A stretch of DNA of 19,163 nt from Glomus cerebriforme (taxonomy: Eukaryota; Glomeromycota; Glomeromycetes; Glomerales; Glomeraceae), in assembly GCA_003550305.1 (NCBI GenBank), contig QKYT01000531.1, forward strand, positions 4,083 through 23,245, read 5' to 3'. The translations under genes were made by a program, and so were the position numbers. The notes beneath the pieces were generated by a model, which did no database searches, was not told the DNA's origin, and saw nothing but the letters and a program-made list of their open reading frames with translations. This document shows, one piece after another, positions 9,551 through 18,480 of this stretch (positions are counted from its first letter, which is position 1; the number at the start of each line of letters is the position of its first letter).

Positions 9551-11584
9551 AGTGGCGTGATCAACTCGACAAAATTTTTAGAACTTTAATTATGATTTCA
9601 ATGTTAATTTTTTTAAAGATCTTTCCATAATGTTGGTTTATTGATTATTCAATGGGTGAAAACAAATTACAAAGAATTTATGAGTAGTTTACCTTGTTTT
9701 AAACGTGCCTTTCGGCTAAAACATCATTCCAATAGTTTATATGATTTAAGTAACTTAAAAGAGAATTATGGAATTTTGAATTACTATTGACTAAATTTAA
9801 TAATTTTTTAAAGATATATCACATGTAAATATGACAAAATAGATGGAGATATTCTTTGTGTTTGATAAAATGCTCTTAGAGTTAAAAAAACATTAATATT
9901 AATAATTAATTAAATAATCAGGAAAAATTATGGTTTAAATCTATTTGTGCAAATATACAACCATGTGTTACTTCAAACAAAATTATCATCACCGGATACA
10001 GTTGCTTTTGATTCTTTGGTTAACGGACCGGATATCAAAAAAAAAAAACTTAAACTGGAGAATATATGATCAGAAAGAGTGAACTAACAAAATTATAAGG
10101 AGTAAAATGATTTTATCTTCATAATCAAGTTTAACGAAGATATTTATTGTAAGTTAAATCTATTATTACAAATAATATTATCCTCATTTATCATAGTAGT
10201 CGTGATGTGATTAATGATTTATCATTTAAAAATAAAAGCAAATGGCAAATATCAATTTTAAATTGAATTAAAATTTAACTAGCTAACAAATAAAATTTTT
10301 GGTAGATATAATTCTATCTATCAATTGGAAAAAAATCTTTTCAGATAGCAATTAATTAAAACATAAAGATAAACTAGAAAATTAATCGTGTATTAACTAA
10401 AAGATTCAAAGTTCTCATTTAATTATCGTTCCACCCTTTCATTGAATCAATCTGCAAAGAATACTGTACTAAACACATCCTCACTAAATTTATTTGACTC
10501 TAGTATTAAATATATTATCTATAAATACCTTCATCACCAACATTTATTTAAAACCCATGTTTTTTTATTTACTTAATAATTAATTTATTTGTTGGTGTAA
10601 ATTTTTTTTTTTTTTTGAGAATGATAAAAAGGAAAAAATAATAGAAAGCAGTATGAGTTAAAACTATGTAATTATTTGTCATATAAGAAGAAAATTAAAA
10701 TGATAAACCACAGGAGAATTTTTTAAAATTAAAATTTGAAAGGTAAATAATAATTATATCTTTAATTGTAGCAAAAGAACAACCGCAACTAAATGATGAA
10801 ATATCAATTCAATAATAAACTTACTATCTCCCTTCTATTATTACTATGTGTTTGAAAAAGAAAAAAAAGCGATGATTACATAATATTTAAATAATTTACT
10901 TATCATTATAAAAGGTTATCGTTATTCTGTTTTAACTTTTACATAGCTTTTAATAAATACTACAACCACAAGCATAAAATATATAAAATATTTATAGGCA
11001 ACAGAAAGTAAAAAGTAATACTTTATACGAAAAAATTTACTTAGCATTAATCGATATGTAAAAAAAATTAAAAATTTGGAAATTTATTAAAATTACTCTT
11101 AATTGTCAAAATTTTGATTTTTCAAATGTGATTTTAAAATTTAAGAAAACAACTGTAATTAATTAGTATTATAAATGTAGAAGAATTTTTTGATATCCAA
11201 AAAAGTTAACTGCGGTTTACTACGACAATATGGCTTTTACAGACAAATATTTTTGAATTTTTTATGAACAACTTTTTTCATTTATTTTCACAATGCTTCT
11301 ATCAGTTCTATACTACAATGTTCAATATTACACCAAAACTTAGAAGATACTTTCTACTAGCTGATTGTACACATGTCTAGTTATCTACTAAATAATGTAT
11401 CCCTTAAAATTTCATACATGATATGGAAAAAATTTTTCTGTATCAATCAATAGAAAGTTCGGTTATCTTACATCATGAAATTTTTAGGTAGATCGATCTC
11501 CATAATACCACTTTTAAGAGTAGTTTCCACACTAAAATTACACCGCGTAATTTTTTATACACCCATAATGAAGAAAATACATAC
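9551..11584. other. A+T-rich intergenic stretch, no supported gene
   Basis: Nothing here reads as a gene. A 36-codon open frame at 9680-9790 (MSSLPCFKRAFRLKHHSNSL...) has slightly better composition than its surroundings but is too short and isolated to call. Poly-T and poly-A tracts occur near 10598-10617 and 10858-10868. A short acceptor-like site followed by an open stretch on the minus strand (about 11465-11540) could be the 3' exon of the broken gene that follows. Confidence 0.5.
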
Positions 11585-12351
11585 CTCATCTGCACCGCTA
11601 TAATTAATAGTAATATTAATTATATTGGCGCTTTGAGGAAACGTTGGCAGGGTGGTTGTTGCAGGTCATGATAGTGGTGATTCCAGAGATGGCGTTATGG
11701 GCTTGAAGGTAGATTGTACTGAAGCTGTATTTTCGGTTGTTATTACAGATGTAGAGGTTTCTGCAACATGTCCTATAGAGATTAGAGTAGTTAATATCCC
11801 AGAGAGGAGAAAAATACTTTATCTGATAATTTCTCCTAAGATATAATTACCTAGTTTTTTCCAAATTCATTGAAAAATTCTTCGAAATGCTTCTCCCCAA
11901 TTAATTACACTTCTCTTATTTCCTAGTTCATGTCTACATCTATAGGTAGTCTAATAAAAAATTTATTTTTGAGGGATGAATAGCAAAACATAGTTATTAG
12001 AAACATTTCTCACAAACAATTTTCACAAATAGAATATTTTTTTTTTCTTTTTCAAATGAATATGAGAAAAAAAGGGATCCTTCACTTACATAGAAGCTCT
12101 CATTAGACTCAAGAACTTATGTTGTACTGGGTTCTGATGAAAGTTAAATATTCTTTTTCGTTTATTCTCCTAACAATATCGTCCCAAAAAATGGACTTTC
12201 TTCCTTTTTGAATAATATGGTACTCAGCGTTTCTTTGTTTATAAGAATATGATCTGGATTTTAGTCCACTCAAGAGACATTTTTTTACATGGTAGGAAAT
12301 GAGCAAGGAAAAAAGTGTCTTTATATAATATATCGAGTGAGGCATAGGCAT
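11585..12351 (-). pseudogene. Decayed multi-exon gene of unknown family
   Basis: Three minus-strand blocks have coding-like composition and sit between plausible splice sites. The 5' block, about 12072-12351, includes SIFWDDIVRRINEKEYLTFI. It then needs a one-base shift near 12125 to continue as PVQHKFLSLMRAS up to a GTAAGT donor at about 12089-12094. The middle block starts after a CTATAG acceptor near 11943 and reads CRHELGNKRSVINWGEAFRR, then a TGA. The 3' block follows a polypyrimidine/CTATAG acceptor near 11775 and reads GHVAETSTSVITTENTASVQ onward, with an in-frame TGA around 11670, ending at a GTATGT donor (11579-11584) after NYSGADE. The 3' block is clearly richer in G+C than its surroundings. 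With one frameshift and two stops the gene is most likely dead. I recognise no domain. Which frame of the 5' block is original is uncertain, because another frame (INKETLSTILFKKEES) is also open there. Confidence 0.5.
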
Positions 12352-13798
12352 GAATTATTAAAAATGCAATAATCAATGAAAAATAATAGTGGCTTAGAAC
12401 ATGATTTAGCTGTGCAATAATAAAAATATCAACTGTAGTCCGTATATCATATATATTCTGGGAACATTCCGTGTTATACTACCCGGGAATGGATAATTTA
12501 TTCGATGTTGATTACAAACCACTAGTCCAGTGTGGGCATGCATATACAAATACTTTATTAATATATGTTTGAAAATACAGCTGATACCTTTGGTATCACT
12601 TCAAGAAAACATTGTTTTTCTGGAATTCTGGTAGTCCAGCCTAGGTGATAGGATATTCGGTACGGAGTTCGCAAGGGCGCAGTATTATGTGACGCAGTAT
12701 TATATTTTGATAACGTAACCTGAAAAAAATGACATAAAACGGCCGGCATTATATGTCTTGACCAGCATTAAGTTTGGCGTGCATGATAAATCTGAAAAAA
12801 TTCAAGTTCCCAGTAAAAAATGAAACGCGAAAGGGTGTAAGGGTGATGAAAATATCACGTGATTTTTCGTGACATTTTTTCAAGTTACGCTGGGAAAATC
12901 TATCATCTTGAGCTAGATAAATAGTATAATACTATATTACTCTAGATTTAAATGTACAGTGTATGAGAAGGCGGGATCTATTTATTATATTAAAAAATCA
13001 CGTGCGAGTTCCATTTCGGAACACCGATCTAACAGCGGATGCGTATCACCTCAATGATTTTAAAATGGTAAATAAAATCATCTGAAGTTTTCAATTTTCA
13101 AATACACCCATCACCTTAAGATAAGCAATAGAGGTACAGACATTTGAACTTTCTTTTTTTTTCAACGTCAAGTCAATAACGTCGCATTGTCATATGACGT
13201 CGTGAATGACTTTTGCAATATGGATTTTTTAAAAATTTGTTATAAGCTTTTGGCGTGAAATACTTTAAAATTATATATAGACTTCACATAAACTTTGTAC
13301 CATTGAATTTTATATAAACTATTGTAAATAAATAAAATAAATAGAAATACTTTAATATTAAATATTAGATTTTTAGTCACGTCATACGTCAAAACTGTGT
13401 AGAGTTACGTAAATGACGTGTATATTGAGACCATAACATTATCAAAGGTTGCACCTCTAATAAGCAGGATGCAAGATAAATTCTCAACGATTATATTGAA
13501 GTATAACGCAATGTTTAAACACAGTTTATTGATAAGTATACAAAGTATGCGTACATAAATTATCTTAACATCAATATAATTTCATTACTCCATTCACATA
13601 ATTCAAGTATAGTTACTACGAGCATTTGTCCAAGATGTATTGTACAGCAACATATAAGATTATTAGATTACTATAATATCTATTGTTTATTAACTGTTTT
13701 TCTCATATAATGTTAACTCTGAGAAATAATTTTTTTTATATTTATTTATGCTTCTGTTATAAAATCTTACAATATTTGAAGGTATATGACCAAAAAAC
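12352..13798. other. Intergenic stretch with several short palindromes and TGACGT motifs
   Basis: No gene is supported. The more complex part, 12580-12900, holds a GATACC-TTT-GGTATC palindrome near 12583, a repeated GCAGTATTAT (about 12678 and 12694), and ATCACGTGAT within a TCACG/CGTGA cluster near 12855-12876. TCACGTG recurs near 12998. Bases 13163-13425 contain repeated ACGTCA/TGACGT motifs. The small minus-strand frame at 12558-12749 has no recognisable family. Confidence 0.45.
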
Positions 13799-13804
13799 TT
13801 TATT
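13799..13804 (-). terminator. Possible polyadenylation signal of the BTB-BACK-TLDc gene
   Basis: On the minus strand AATAAA begins 11 bases after the TAA stop (13815-13817) and is followed by GTTTTTTGG, a T-rich run as expected downstream of cleavage. Close spacing makes it plausible. Confidence 0.4.
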
Positions 13805-13814
13805 GAAATGTATA

Positions 13815-15421
13815 TTAAATAAAAATTCTAAAAGCTTCAATTTCCTCGATCGTAAAAACATGATTGTCATTTATGCTGAATTCATAAACTTTATCATCAT
13901 TATCAATAAATAATTTCTGGTCCTGCATATATAACTGGTCACCAAAATTAAATCCCATATAATCACTATTGAAAAGATTATAAACAGCGTAATTATATGA
14001 TGTTACACGACTTAATTTCATATTTTGAACATCATCATTTTTTGCAAAAGAAAAAATAAAACTATCCTCAGAATAGATACATTCTCTACTAGAACTAATA
14101 GCTATACTAGAACTAATAATAGCTCTTCTATTTCTACTATTTCTACTAGATCTAATAGTAGCTCTATTATTAGTTCTACGATTCTTACTTATATTACGAT
14201 AAAACCCAACCGGAGTATAACCACCAAATATTTTTCGCGAATTTTGACATTTAACTAAAACTAACATTGGTACATTCTCTAAATTGCATCTATAATAAAA
14301 TGAGTCTGTATCGATTCCATCTTGGCTACCTCGATAAATAAGGTCAAATTTACATAGTAAATCATTTTTATTACGAATAGCTTTTGCGTCTTTTTTATTG
14401 ATCCAGTTGATAATTATAGAAAGAAGTTTTGGGTTAATGATCTTTGAATCAATACTTTTTCCAATACGTGGAGGTAAAATTGTTGTCTTTGGTAAATTAT
14501 TTTTCATATAAAATTCCATAGCTTCTTCATAAATATGATTAGGGATAACAGCCTTATATGGACGAACTTTGTCATAAAAATCAGCGGAACTAATTGATGA
14601 AAACCGAATAATAGGGATAAATTTACTTAACGTTGTCTTTAATGCTTCATAATTATTATTATTCCATCTGGCTCTATCGCTATTTTTACTTCCCAAACCG
14701 GGAGTTTGTTTAATACCCCATTTAATTAGATATTCCCAAGCGACAGTTTCTTCAATCTGCAAATCATCTCGTTTAAGCAAACTATAGAGAATATCTTTGT
14801 CAAGGGATAAAAACTCTTTTGAAATTATCAATGGTTGCGGATCTGCACAAATGGACTCAAGACAATGGTCTTGCAGTATCTTACAATTAGTAAGTTTAAA
14901 GACTGTATGGAGAACAAGAACAAAATTTTGTTCAATCCAAGTTGATTGTTTTTCGATCAAATAATCTTGAACATATTTAAATAATTCCTCAAGAAGCAAT
15001 TCATCGGCCGCAATTAACAATTCAAGAATATTTGTTCCTAATTGGTTGGTTAAATCCACTTCACCTGTATACATATACCTTTATTTATTATTGAAAAGGG
15101 GATTATAATTAGATAATTTTATAAAACCAAGTAGTTTAATTGAATTAACATACAGTATATTGCTTACTTGAGAACCATTTCGAAAGCAGTAGGATTAATG
15201 TTTGGTTTTTTAAACTCAATCATATTATCTTTTTTATTAATCCATCTGACTGACAATGCACTTTTAAAATAAGGGGAACGAGCTTTAAGGATATTTGAAT
15301 GAGCATGAAATTCTTTTATATTTTGTTCTTTTCCAATTTGAATAATCACGTCATGATCATCCGAATCACCTAACATTAATAAAAGATCTCGTGAAAGGTT
15401 GGAATGAAATTTTGAAGTCAT
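13815..15421 (-). CDS. BTB-BACK-TLDc domain protein (two exons)
   Basis: Exon 1 is 15421-15168 and exon 2 is 15078-13815. The 89 base intron starts GTAAGC and ends AAAG, splitting a Lys codon, and the join gives LKYMYTGEVDL and a 505 residue protein. The BTB/POZ fold covers about 12-120 (DHDVIIQIG, FHAHSNILKARSPYF, YTGEVDL, DELLLEEL). BACK follows at about 124-235 (YLIEKQSTWIEQNF, LLKRDDLQIEE, LIKWGI), and TLDc runs about 297 to the end (FDLIYRGSQDGID, FGGYTPVGF, DSFIFSF, FGDQLYM, CT EEIEAFRIF). BTB-BACK proteins generally dimerise and can bring substrates to cullin-3 ubiquitin ligases; TLDc proteins are linked to oxidative stress and V-ATPase binding. For this fungal family the role is unproven. 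No signal peptide or membrane segment is seen, so cytosol or nucleus is likely. The TLDc domain has a Ser/Arg/Asn-rich stretch at about 385-417 in place of the usual W-containing strand, so its TLDc function may be altered. Confidence 0.92.
14083..14180 (-). repeat. Degenerate tandem repeat inside the TLDc coding exon
   Basis: On the plus strand a unit close to CTACTAGAACTAATAGCT recurs about three times (near 14086, 14104 and 14143), interspersed with TTTCTACTATTTCTACTAG. It encodes the Ser/Arg/Asn/Ile-rich segment at about residues 385-417, for example RSSRNSRNRRAIISSS. The damaged paralogue at 2751-4562 has an ordinary sequence at this place (QWFITTESFIFSF), so the repeat is an expansion specific to this copy or its lineage. 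The reading frame is preserved. Confidence 0.75.
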
Positions 15422-15645
15422 TTTCTTTTATACGACAATATATCAATAAATAATAAACCTTTGAGAAAAATGAAAAGTTTGTTAAATAAATTATTATATT
15501 TTCTTTATATAGGCTGCAAATTAAGATTACACAAATAAAGATCATCATAGTACAATTTTTTTTCTTTTACTTTATAAGTTTAGTAGTTTCTGATCTTTGA
15601 GTAACATAAAATTTGTGAAACTTGGGTTAAACTAAAAAAATTTCG
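15422..15645 (-). promoter_or_regulatory. Conserved upstream region of the BTB-BACK-TLDc gene
   Basis: Homologous by eye to 4563-4825 upstream of the pseudogene, with shared blocks such as GGCTGCAAAT, AAGATTACAC, AATAAAGATCA, TAAGTTTAGTA and TTCTGATC. The two coding copies have diverged a lot, so these retained blocks may be partly functional promoter or leader sequence. The similarity fades at about 15645, six bases before the stop of the next decayed gene. Confidence 0.5.
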
Positions 15646-15650
15646 TAGTA

Positions 15651-16358
15651 TTACTGTGCCAACTCATCTTGGTCTAAATTATTATCGAACTCGGAAAATA
15701 TTAAAATATACCTATTAAAAATAAATTTAATATAAAAATTTCTTGAATAACCGTTACTTGGGATTTTTGATTAAAATGACATTTCATATCTAGAGAAAAA
15801 TAAGGATGGTGTAGGGATTGGTTATAATAAACAAATGGTTAATTGTCATTATAAAATATTAAACATAAACCTTTTAATGGTCTAAAATGATCGATACGAA
15901 TTCAACTAGCAAGATGATCAAAGAAATTTGTACAAGCAATTAAACTTTCTGTAATTCTGTTTAATGAAATTTTTGAAGGGGATATATAAATAAACTAGTC
16001 CAGTCATTTAATATAAATTTCATAATAATAAATTCTTACAATTATAACAGATAAAGTTTTTTATAATCATTTTAATAATTTCAGAATTTTTAAAAAATAC
16101 ATTGGTCATTTCTTCAAAAGAATTCAATGCTAAAGCATATGGATCTGGAGAATGTCTAGGTAAGGCCATGCTGATGGTGTGAGATGCTTTCCAAGCTAAA
16201 TGATTTTATAACTCTCCAAAAATTATCATTTCCATCATCCAATCCATCATTTATTTAAATCTCACCAGACTCCAAATCACTATCTTTAGCTATTAACGCA
16301 TCCAAATCTACTAACTATCTGAATTAGTACCTATAGATGAGGATTTCTTTTTGACCAT
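15651..16358 (-). pseudogene. Decayed gene of unknown family
   Basis: Minus-strand coding-like segments follow in order in shifting frames. They start at ATG 16358 (MVKKKSSSIGTNSDS, then TAG TAG), then LVDLDALIAKDSDLESGEI (then TAA), NDGLDDGNDNFWRV, NHLAWKASHTISMALPRHS and PDPYALALNSFEEMTNVFF (about 16090-16205), SKISLNRITESLIACTNFF (about 15925-15982), RIDHFRPLKGLCLIFYNDN (about 15845-15901), a stretch around 15720-15810, and FSEFDNNLDQDELAQ ending at TAA 15651. The acidic N-terminal part, W-containing core and acidic C-terminus look like one protein of about 220 residues, possibly with an intron or deletion near 15985-16085. Repeated stops and shifts mark it as dead. I recognise no domain. 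The 3' end abuts the upstream region of the BTB gene. Confidence 0.55.
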
Positions 16359-16734
16359 TTTAAATGTATAGAATTATAGAATTACTACGAAATTAAAATA
16401 GCAAAAGTGAATATATATTATACAGTATATACTGTACATATTTTATAAAAATTTCTTATTTATTTCATTATTTATCCTTTCATATAACATAATCTGTTAA
16501 AAGTAAAAATAAAAAAGTGTTAATTTTAATTTATACGGATAAATTATATATATAATTTTAACAATAAAGAAAAAAATAGAAATTTACTATTTAAATCATT
16601 TTTATTTCATTTATTTCTTTCAGAGAAGTCAATAAATTTTTTTGGCGGTATTTATATTATTTGTAAGTAAAATAATACCAAAAAACTTTTTAACAGTACG
16701 AACATAAATCATCCAACATTCATGACTGAACATC
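16359..16734. other. A+T-rich spacer between two decayed genes
   Basis: Nothing coding is seen. A near-perfect palindrome, TACAGTATATACTGTA, lies at about 16421-16436. The sequence TATACTGTAT also appears at the edge of the repeat at 17205-17298 and near 17399. Confidence 0.4.
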
Positions 16735-17120
16735 AATGATTTCTAAATCTTTACCTGATTTCCAACACTAAATATATTACCAGCATTTTTTAGAGTTTCA
16801 TCCTCCTCTTTCTTTCACCTACGATGTTGCACGATTACAACCTGCAATTTGCAGACGAGCCATTATCTTTTTTATCTTACATGGTCCATTGTTTGTTTAT
16901 TTCATCTTTTAAAACAATCAAATACTGTGCATTTTGTATTTAATTCCATCGCAATTCAGTGCCAGTTGTGACTTCTCAAGCCTTCAACATTCAATTCATA
17001 AGGGAATGTTAAAGATCTCTTTTTAGAATAGTGATTAAAAGTTGACCTGGCTTCAAATTATTAATATATTCTTTCATAAACATCTTATAATAATAATTTT
17101 TTTTTTTCGCCAGAGTCCAT
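16735..17120 (-). pseudogene. Stop-riddled open frame of unknown family
   Basis: From ATG at 17120 one minus-strand frame reads MDSGEKKKLLL, TAA, DVYERIY, TAA TAA, FEARSTFNHYSKKRSLTFPY, ELNVEGLRSHNWH, TGA, IAMELNTKCTVFDCFKR, TGA and on, all without a shift to about 16860. A neighbouring frame then gives MARLQIAGCNRATS and, further on, DETLKNAGNIFSVGNQ, followed by a GTAAAG that could be a splice donor. The in-frame continuity and amino-acid quality between stops suggest a gene killed mainly by base substitutions. I recognise no family. The repeat at 17205-17298 lies just upstream on the same strand. Confidence 0.45.
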
Positions 17121-17204
17121 TTTTGAATTAAGGAAAACTTGTAAAGATAATAAGATGAAATTCATTTGGATGCTTCATTAAACATAATTATACACAGAAG
17201 TGAA

Positions 17205-17298
17205 GAGGAAATTAGTCTAAACCAAACCCAGACAGTTAGGAGAAACTCGACTATCCGACTGGTTTTCCTTTCCTGCAACGAGGAAGACATACAGTATA
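17205..17298 (-). repeat. SINE-like repeat, copy 1 (minus orientation)
   Basis: The reverse complement of this stretch aligns nearly end to end with 18326-18428. Shared blocks in order are TATACTGYAT, GTCTTCCTCGT, CAGG.AAGGAAA, CC.GTC.GATAGT.GAG, TCTCCTAACTG.CTGG, TTGGTTTAG and a TTCC end. The order and spacing recall a tRNA D-arm/A box followed by a T-arm/B box. The B-box-like part is degraded in this copy. It has no matching target duplication that I can see. Confidence 0.65.
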
Positions 17299-18325
17299 AT
17301 CAATTCTTCATATACAACATAAGGAAATTTAAAGATAAATTTAAAAAAATTATAGAGAGAGCAACTTAAATTAATGAATTGAGAAAAAATGTATTTTATA
17401 TACTGTATTAGTGAACTTGATTTTTTATCTTTTGTAAAATTTACAAAGGGAGTATATTATAAGAATTAATATTTTAAAAATTTTCGCAAATGTACTAAGT
17501 TTTTAATTTGTTTGTTCTATATTGCATAAATAATATTTAACGACATAAAATATATAATTTTAGTACCTTCGTAGTTGTACTAGTGGTGTATCGCGGTAAA
17601 AAAATTATAAAATAAGTCATGTAAAACTACCATTGATGAGTTAAATAATTACATGTCTATGGAAAATTTAAAATATTACGTGTCAATATTTATCTTCACT
17701 AATTTTAAACATTGATAAAACTACGGATCAATTAGGAACAGATTTTGAAATTCGTGTGACATGAAGCAGAAAAGTTTCTATAAATATATTATTGGATCAT
17801 TTATTATTGTTCTATTTATAGTAAAAAGAATACTCAAATTCAGCCAAAGTCGTCATTATTTATCATAATTATACCCGGAGTATGATTAATTTAATTATCA
17901 CATTTTTGGTTAGATCCTATTTTATTTCAACCAATTACACTATGATTGTTGGTGTCAGCTGATCTTTACTTTGTGGTGTTTCACTAAATTGCGGGTTATT
18001 GCGCAATCCCGAAATTAGTTATGGCATTTGATGCATGTGAAATCACGTAATAAATCATTGACTATTCCCAAATATAGGGATTTGCATGATGCGACTCATC
18101 ATGCTTAATTTATTATTGGATAATTATTAGTTTTGACTCATCCTAGTTATATCTTTATCATTTTTAAATATATAAATACCACCTTTTTTTCAATATTTCG
18201 CATTAATTTTCGTATGGTATCTTTAATTATATTATTAACCCCAATTTATTTTCTCTCTATAATCTTTTTTAAAAACTATCCCATCTACTCCTTTACCCCC
18301 TTTAAACTCTCCCTCTTATCTTCCT
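17299..18325. other. Intergenic stretch, no supported gene
   Basis: No gene is seen. A perfect small hairpin, GCATGATG-CGACT-CATCATGC, lies at 18084-18104, and an ATTGCGCAAT palindrome near 17998-18007. From about 18185 the plus strand becomes strongly pyrimidine-rich, which generates a spurious hydrophobic open frame at 18133-18339. Confidence 0.45.
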
Positions 18326-18428
18326 TATACTGCATATAGAGGTCTTCCTCGTATCAGGCAAGGAAAGCCGGTCAGATAGTTGAGCATCTCCTAACTGGCT
18401 GGTTGGTTTAGGTTAGAATTCCACCTTC
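18326..18428 (+). repeat. SINE-like repeat, copy 2 (plus orientation)
   Basis: Second copy of the repeat at 17205-17298, in inverted orientation about 1 kb away. Within it CCGGTCAGATAGTTGAGCATC resembles a tRNA A-box region (TRGYNNANNNGG followed by GAGCATC), and GGTTAGAATTCC resembles the B box GGTTCRANNCC about 30 bases later, as in pol III-transcribed tRNA-derived SINEs. It does not fold into an intact tRNA, so it is not called a tRNA gene. It could alternatively be the 5' or 3' end of a larger retroelement, given the purine-rich relic that follows. Confidence 0.6.
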
Positions 18429-18480
18429 ATTTATTTCACTTAATTTCGAAAAATCAAGTAACTCTAAAGATACCATATGT

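Noticed and set aside
13683..14258. Two plus-strand frames (76 and 77 codons)
   Set aside because: Antisense to the BTB-BACK-TLDc exon and, in the second case, a translation of its tandem repeat.
15366..15548. 60-codon minus-strand frame across the BTB gene start
   Set aside because: Another frame over the promoter and exon 1; the family N-terminus is clearly in the frame starting at 15421.
17166..17369. 67-codon plus-strand frame
   Set aside because: Its middle is the antisense strand of the SINE-like copy and it has no recognisable domain.
18326..18428. A tRNA gene
   Set aside because: Only box-like motifs are present; acceptor and anticodon stems cannot be formed, so it is treated as a tRNA-like repeat.
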